8,298 nt of DNA, from NCBI GenBank assembly GCA_018657165.1, contig JABHXS010000070.1, positions 1 to 8,298 on the forward strand, read 5' to 3'. Below, piece after piece: positions 4,823 to 8,298 of this stretch. The stretch's first letter is position 1. Each line of letters begins with the position of its first letter. Made by a program: the position numbers and the translations under genes. This DNA comes from Nitrosomonadales bacterium. GTDB lineage: Bacteria; Pseudomonadota; Gammaproteobacteria; Burkholderiales; Methylophilaceae. The notes beneath the pieces are model-generated. The model made no database searches and was not told where the DNA came from. It saw only the letters and a program-made list of their open reading frames with translations.

Positions 4823-6277
4823 TTGCATACCCAGTCTTATAGAAAATTAGGTTTTTGGGTTGGTTTACTCTTATTCTTCTCTGTTATCTTAAATCCAACA
4901 CCTGAATCCTTATCAGTCGAAGGCTGGCATGTGGCGGCCGTTGCATTGCTGATGGCAGCCTGGTGGGGAACAGAGGCGGTCCCCTTGCCTGTCACGGCCC
5001 TCATTCCCCTTGTGGCCTTTCCTCTGCTACAAATTTCTTCGCTCAAAGAAACGGCAATATCGTATGCAAATCCCCATATATTTTTGTTCTTAGGTGGCTT
5101 CATTCTGGCACTAGCCATCCAAAGATCCGGTTTGCACAAAAGGTTGGCCCTCTCGGTTGTATCGCAAGTTAATGCATCAGCTGGCAGCATCATAGGTGCC
5201 TTTATGTGCATATCATTTTTTGTCAGTATGTGGGTCATGAACACTTCAACAACATTGATGTTACTGCCTATCTGCTTGGCTATTTGTGTCAACATCAAAG
5301 AAGCTTTACCAGGCACATCAAGCAAGAATATTAAGAACTTTGAAATTGCATTATTTTTAGGTATTGCCTATGCCTCTTCAATCGGTGGCATGTCAAGCTT
5401 AATAGGAACTGCACCCAATATTGTTTTTGCAGGCTTTATGCAAGAAAACTTTAATATCGACATTTCATTTCTGGATTGGATGAAGATTGCGCTGCCCATT
5501 GCCCTGATGATGCTTTTTGCATCCTACCTCATTTTGACAAAAATAATTTATCCTTCTACTTTCAAAATTAATACGGCGGCGAAAAATAAAATCAATCAAT
5601 CGCTTAAAAAATTAGGGGTAATCAGTCGAGATGAAAAAAAAGTTTTTATTATTTTTTTGATTACAGCAAGTTTATGGATAGGTAGGCCTTATTTAAAGCA
5701 TTATGAAATTTTATTAGGGTTGACCGATGCAGGCATTGCTATTTTGGCTGCCATCATGCTCTTTATCTTACCCTCAGATAATAAGAAAAGTAACCTTCTA
5801 GAATGGGATGAAACAAAAAAATTGCCCTGGGGCCTCTTGCTTCTATTTGGGGGTGGGCTCTCTTTGGCAGGCGCGATAAGTGTTTCTGGGTTGGGTCAAT
5901 GGCTCGGGACGTCATTTGGTTTGTTGGTGGAGCTAAAACCTTGGTTAATTATTCTCTTAATTACTACCTTCATTGTCTTTCTAACTGAATTAACATCGAA
6001 TACGGCAACAGCTTCCACCTTCCTCCCTATTGCCACATCTATTGCGGTCGCAATTTCGGTAGCGCCTTTATCGATTGCAATACCCCTTGTGATGGCATCT
6101 AGCTTGGCATTTATGCTTCCTGTGGCTACGCCACCAAACGCAATTGTTTATGGTTCTGGAAAAATTACAATTGCAAATATGATTAAAGCAGGATTTATCT
6201 TAAACTTAATTGGTATTTTGATTGTCACGCTGGTCAGCCATTATCTCTTACCGGGGTCTTTTGAAGGACTAATGTAA
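4823..6277 (+). CDS. DASS (SLC13) family sodium-coupled anion symporter
   Basis: Inner-membrane secondary transporter, 484 residues with about a dozen hydrophobic segments, the normal family size. Both substrate/sodium-site repeats are visible: MNTSTTLMLLPI (139-150) in the first half and the family signature TSNTATASTFLPI (391-403) in the second. Companion hairpin motifs are GGMSSLIGTAPN (188-199) and LPVATPPNAIVYGSG (432-446). The first site reads NTS where many relatives have SNT, with the Asn-Thr pair kept. Family members carry C4-dicarboxylates, citrate, tartrate, 2-oxoglutarate or sulfate, and sequence alone does not tell which. The start is TTG with a good ribosome site. Last gene of the dhaL-dhaK-DUF6356 operon, which makes a small organic anion linked to kinase metabolism an attractive but unproven substrate. 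Confidence 0.9.
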   Translation: MHTQSYRKLGFWVGLLLFFSVILNPTPESLSVEGWHVAAVALLMAAWWGTEAVPLPVTALIPLVAFPLLQISSLKETAISYANPHIFLFLGGFILALAIQRSGLHKRLALSVVSQVNASAGSIIGAFMCISFFVSMWVMNTSTTLMLLPICLAICVNIKEALPGTSSKNIKNFEIALFLGIAYASSIGGMSSLIGTAPNIVFAGFMQENFNIDISFLDWMKIALPIALMMLFASYLILTKIIYPSTFKINTAAKNKINQSLKKLGVISRDEKKVFIIFLITASLWIGRPYLKHYEILLGLTDAGIAILAAIMLFILPSDNKKSNLLEWDETKKLPWGLLLLFGGGLSLAGAISVSGLGQWLGTSFGLLVELKPWLIILLITTFIVFLTELTSNTATASTFLPIATSIAVAISVAPLSIAIPLVMASSLAFMLPVATPPNAIVYGSGKITIANMIKAGFILNLIGILIVTLVSHYLLPGSFEGLM

Positions 6278-6298
6278 CTTAATTAATAACTACTTAAA

Positions 6299-6835
6299 TT
6301 ACTTATCAATTTTATTTATTTTACTTCCCTCTAATGTGAGGTTGTACATTAAGCCTTTCGGAGAAAATACAAATGCAACGACAGGCTCTTTAATAGACTC
6401 TACATTGGCCACGCCACCGGCACCCCATACAGCAACGGCGACACTTGCATCACCACCACCACTCCAACCGCTCGCACTCCTAAATTCTTTTAATGCATCT
6501 GCTTTTAAGAACATATAAACTTCAGATCGTTTTTCAACCCCAAGCTGGAAACCAATGGAGCCAGAGATGTTGTCGTAATACTGAACCTTTTTTCCATCAA
6601 TAATAAGGGCCCCTTCTCCATACGCCCCTCCTATAACAAACCCTGCTTTTACAATACTGGGGAACACTAATACCCCTTTCGCTTTAGATGAAAGCTCTTT
6701 TGCTGCGGCAGATGTTTTATACAGCTCATCCAAAGCGGCCTTAATTTCAGCATCAATCTCATCTTTTGAGGCAGTGAAACCGACTTGAGAAAATACAAGT
6801 AAAGTAGCTGCAATTATTGTAGTTAGTTTGCTCAT
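6299..6835 (-). CDS. Secreted SYLF/YSC84-domain protein
   Basis: The 178-residue protein has a signal peptide (MSKLTTIIAATLLVFSQVGFTA) with likely cleavage after FTA. A helical stretch (24-50) is followed by the SYLF/YSC84 domain (about 51-178): AKGVLVFPSIVKAGFVIGGAYGEG (52-75), GSIGFQLGV (92-100), DASVAVAVWGAGG (129-141) and VVAFVFSPKGLMYNLTLEGSKI (152-173). SYLF domains bind lipid in eukaryotes; bacterial secreted versions are common but poorly characterised. The ATG at 6835 is preferred over a GTG 15 nt upstream because GAGGGG (6843-6848) lies seven bases before it and would be inside the longer frame. It converges on the transporter gene with 21 nt between stops and no terminator hairpin. 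Confidence 0.9.
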   Translation of the reverse strand: MSKLTTIIAATLLVFSQVGFTASKDEIDAEIKAALDELYKTSAAAKELSSKAKGVLVFPSIVKAGFVIGGAYGEGALIIDGKKVQYYDNISGSIGFQLGVEKRSEVYMFLKADALKEFRSASGWSGGGDASVAVAVWGAGGVANVESIKEPVVAFVFSPKGLMYNLTLEGSKINKIDK

Positions 6836-6872
6836 GTTTACGCCCCTCACTTTAATTTTAATAATTTGTTTT

Positions 6873-6887
6873 TAAAGTTTAACTTTA
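6873..6887. promoter_or_regulatory. Palindrome upstream of the SYLF protein gene
   Basis: TAAAGTTTAACTTTA has perfect 7-bp arms around a single T. It lies about 40 nt upstream of the SYLF gene start in the divergent region shared with the two-TM gene, a fitting place for a dimeric regulator. Chance is possible in this AT-rich gap. Confidence 0.3.
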
Positions 6888-6936
6888 CATAAAAAAATTA
6901 TTTAAGACAATTTAATATTTAAATAAATGTCATTGT

Positions 6937-6945
6937 TGGTATAGT
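6937..6945 (+). promoter_or_regulatory. Candidate extended -10 promoter giving a leaderless transcript
   Basis: TGGTATAGT combines the extended -10 TGn element with TATAGT (five of six matches). Only 7 nt separate it from the ATG at 6953, so transcription would begin at or next to the start codon. No good -35 is needed for an extended -10, and none is seen. No Shine-Dalgarno sequence precedes the gene, which fits a leaderless mRNA. Confidence 0.4.
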
Positions 6946-6952
6946 CATTCAT

Positions 6953-7192
6953 ATGACCATTGAACAAATCTTTACCTGGGTGATAGCGATAGACACGATA
7001 GTTCTGACTGCTATAGGTTTTTTTCTGGCTATCGGATTTTTGTTCTTAGTGACGGCCGTTTACTCTCTTATTTACGATAAAGCATTTAGAAAAAAGTATC
7101 TCGGCAAGCTTAGTGCGGCATTTGTAATTTTATTGGCTTTAATTGTAGGTACGTTTTATGTGTTTATAAAATATGGTTACATTATTTTATAA
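6953..7192 (+). CDS. Small two-TM membrane protein, 79 residues, unknown function
   Basis: Two hydrophobic segments (about 9-39 and 54-74) are joined by a basic loop, DKAFRKKYLGK (42-52). By the positive-inside rule the loop should be cytoplasmic and both ends periplasmic. No cysteine, conserved motif or recognisable domain is visible. The ATG has no Shine-Dalgarno sequence but follows an extended -10 element by only 7 nt, so a leaderless mRNA is possible. It diverges from the SYLF gene and converges on the 66-residue gene. The composition is convincingly that of a membrane protein, but I cannot assign a family. Confidence 0.72.
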   Translation: MTIEQIFTWVIAIDTIVLTAIGFFLAIGFLFLVTAVYSLIYDKAFRKKYLGKLSAAFVILLALIVGTFYVFIKYGYIIL

Positions 7193-7216
7193 GTCGTCTC
7201 ATTGAATTGTAGGTAC
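7141..7216 (+). repeat. 12-nt direct repeat spanning the end of the two-TM gene
   Basis: AATTGTAGGTAC occurs at 7141-7152, inside the two-TM gene, and again at 7205-7216, just after its stop. The copies are 64 nt apart and flanked by unrelated bases. This may be chance or a remnant of a small local duplication. Confidence 0.4.
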
Positions 7217-7227
7217 TTAATTACACG

Positions 7228-7261
7228 CAAACAACCAGAACACAATTAGCTCAGTTGTTTG
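7228..7261. repeat. Inverted repeat between converging genes, containing a tRNA D-arm-like string
   Basis: CAAACAAC (7228-7235) pairs perfectly with GTTGTTTG (7254-7261) around an 18-nt loop. It lies between two converging genes (stops at 7192 and 7276), where a bidirectional terminator would be expected, but no strong T-tract follows on either strand. ATTAGCTCAGTTG (7245-7257), followed by GGTTAGGG, resembles the D-arm of a tRNA, although no anticodon or T-arm is present. Confidence 0.4.
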
Positions 7262-7275
7262 GTTAGGGTTTTCAG

Positions 7276-7476
7276 TTAGGAAGCGTCTGGCTTTCTTTTA
7301 TGAATCTCGTCAAGAACGAGCTTACATTCACCAGTAGTCAACGAACAACCATTAACAGCATCTTCAAAGTTATAACCATCCATCATCAACTCAACAAGTT
7401 TCTTAACCTCTTCTAACTCTACATCAAGGAGCGTTGCAATCTCAATAAGCATCGCGGTATGTTCTTCAGTGTGCAT
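7276..7476 (-). CDS. Small cytosolic helical protein, 66 residues, unknown function
   Basis: The protein is acidic and probably all-helical: HTAMLIEIATLLDVELEEVKKLVELMMDGYNF (6-37) reads as one or two amphipathic helices, and a second helical part (52-62) follows the CSLTTGEC turn (44-51) with two cysteines seven apart. There is no signal peptide or TM segment. A strong ribosome site (GAGAGG at 7483-7488, 6 nt before the ATG) and a plausible promoter upstream support expression. The Cys pair might be redox-active or bind metal, but the spacing is not a known motif. I cannot place the family. Confidence 0.72.
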   Translation of the reverse strand: MHTEEHTAMLIEIATLLDVELEEVKKLVELMMDGYNFEDAVNGCSLTTGECKLVLDEIHKRKPDAS

Positions 7477-7511
7477 ATTTTACCTCTCAAATTTTGATTA
7501 ATCTTTATTAA

Positions 7512-7541
7512 ATAATACACGCTAATAAGCTATTCAGTGAA
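7512..7541 (-). promoter_or_regulatory. Candidate sigma-70 promoter for the 66-residue gene
   Basis: On the minus strand, TTCACT (7541-7536, four of six to TTGACA) is followed after 18 bp by TATTAT (7517-7512, five of six to TATAAT). The predicted start near 7505 gives a leader of about 29 nt containing the GAGAGG ribosome site. It lies downstream of a strong terminator, consistent with an independent transcription unit. Confidence 0.45.
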
Positions 7542-7562
7542 GCTAAATTTGGAATTTTGATT

Positions 7563-7590
7563 AAAAAAAAGCCAACAAAGGGTTGGCTTT
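7563..7590 (-). terminator. Intrinsic terminator of the DUF3313-like gene
   Basis: A 9-bp perfect stem, AAAGCCAAC (7568-7576) with GTTGGCTTT (7582-7590), has a 5-nt loop. On the minus strand it is followed by eight T residues (7570-7563). It lies 50 nt beyond the stop of the minus-strand gene at 7641-8297, the expected position for its terminator. Confidence 0.88.
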
Positions 7591-7640
7591 ACAAAGCATT
7601 TAATAATTTAATGTTAATTAATTGTTCATATTGTTTTGCT

Positions 7641-8297
7641 TTAATTTAATTTACTTTTTTTGAAGGCTTTATCAATTGAGTTAATAACTAAAGACTCAAA
7701 AGTATTCGGTGCCATTTCGCCTTCAAAGCCCTCCCCTCTGAACACAAAAATTCTCGCCCTAATGAGTTCGCCCGATACACTGTCACTGATTCTAGATTCA
7801 AAAACCATGAAGGGGACTTTGGTATTTTTATCAATAATTTTTTTGCCTAGATTCCAGGCTGCTTTTATGGGTAAAAAATCAAGCGCCCCCATCCCATCGC
7901 CTGTTAAGTCAGCATCTCTAAAGTTCACTTGCATTCTCATCACATTTGAGCCCTTAGCATTTACTAGGGAGTGTGAAGCTTGAAGCTCTTCCCTGATTTT
8001 AGTTCTGGCTGAATTTTTAATCCTGGTTAGCAGTTCAGCAGTGACTGTATCGTCAGCTTTTTCTTCAATCGTTATATTATCAAGCAACACGGAGTTATAT
8101 GAACTTAAGCTGGTGCTTGGGTTATTGTAGCCATAAGACCTAAAGTTTTCTTCATCAACAAGCAGATCCCAACATTTAATATTTTTAAATATAGTCGTTT
8201 CAGCGAGGTCATTTATCACCCTATTCTCGCATGCGAGAGATTGAGAAATAAAGCTAAATGAGAGTGCAGTTGATAGCAATATTTTTAAAGCTTTCAT
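7641..8297 (-). CDS. Secreted DUF3313-like protein, 218 residues
   Basis: The signal peptide MKALKILLSTALSFSFISQSLA is followed by C23. The lipobox (S-L-A-C) is atypical, so signal peptidase I cleavage after LA is as likely as lipidation; C23 and C42 could then pair. The rest fits the DUF3313 pattern as I recall it: a Tyr-rich opening (SYGYNNP, SSYNSVLLDNITIEE), a helical segment (LLTRIKNSARTKIREEL, 89-105), a strand VMRMQVNFRDAD (119-130), a hydrophobic segment (ALDFLPIKAAWNLGKKI, 138-154) and FMVFESRISDSVSGELIRARIFVFRG (163-188), the adornment strand pair with DSVSGEL. These are outer-envelope proteins of unknown role. The ATG is one base from the window edge, so its promoter, ribosome site and any longer N-terminus are not visible. 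Its strong terminator lies downstream. Confidence 0.72.
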   Translation of the reverse strand: MKALKILLSTALSFSFISQSLACENRVINDLAETTIFKNIKCWDLLVDEENFRSYGYNNPSTSLSSYNSVLLDNITIEEKADDTVTAELLTRIKNSARTKIREELQASHSLVNAKGSNVMRMQVNFRDADLTGDGMGALDFLPIKAAWNLGKKIIDKNTKVPFMVFESRISDSVSGELIRARIFVFRGEGFEGEMAPNTFESLVINSIDKAFKKSKLN

Positions 8298-8298
8298 A

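Noticed and set aside
4837..5325. 162-codon open frame on the minus strand inside the transporter gene
   Set aside because: It is wholly antisense to a strongly supported DASS gene, has no signature or ribosome site and reflects the codon bias of the opposite strand.
6278..6298. Bidirectional terminator between the transporter and SYLF genes
   Set aside because: The 21-nt gap contains no hairpin of useful stability.
7660..7983. 107-codon plus-strand frame inside the DUF3313-like gene; likewise 6336-6518 in the SYLF gene
   Set aside because: Both are antisense to genes with signal peptides and family motifs.
1..8298. CRISPR array, insertion sequence, prophage or integron
   Set aside because: No regularly spaced repeats, transposase or integrase motifs, or terminal inverted repeats were found.

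Overview
The window is AT-rich bacterial chromosome with short intergenic gaps and mostly Shine-Dalgarno-led genes. The gene families (5-formyl-THF cyclo-ligase, PanB, a DhaL/DhaK pair, a DASS anion transporter, a DUF6356 protein, a secreted SYLF/YSC84 protein, a DUF3313-like protein) suggest a proteobacterium. A streamlined aquatic beta- or gammaproteobacterium would fit, but this is a guess from gene content and composition. There are no insertion sequences, CRISPR arrays, rRNAs, complete tRNAs or phage genes.

Layout. Positions 1-195 are non-coding and may hold a structured RNA. Folate and pantothenate metabolism follows on the minus strand: panB (862-1674) upstream of the cyclo-ligase gene (196-762). 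Next comes a plus-strand group of small or unrecognised genes: a 47-residue single-pass membrane protein (1827-1970), a 52-residue protein with two CxxC pairs (2021-2179) and a secreted protein (2212-2769). A 44-residue Cys/His plus one-TM protein (2771-2905, minus) ends tail to tail with the last of these. Three of these four genes are under 60 codons and are easily missed.

The centre is a tight plus-strand operon, dhaL-dhaK-DUF6356-DASS transporter (2992-6277), with gaps of 4-9 nt. It pairs a dihydroxyacetone-type kinase with a sodium-coupled anion transporter. The phosphotransferase subunit DhaM is absent from the window, so the phosphoryl donor and the true substrate are open questions.

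The right end holds a secreted SYLF-domain protein (minus), a two-TM small protein that may be translated from a leaderless mRNA (plus), a 66-residue helical protein (minus), a strong intrinsic terminator (7563-7590) and a secreted DUF3313-like protein (7641-8297, minus) whose start codon is almost at the window edge.

The main points of interest are: a PanB with glycine at a position normally occupied by a metal-binding aspartate; the two-CxxC mini-protein ending at a TGA where I recall its relatives having Trp; the CPAHRC small membrane protein; the kinase-transporter operon; a possible 6S-like RNA beside the cyclo-ligase gene; and three palindromes or inverted repeats in regulatory positions.
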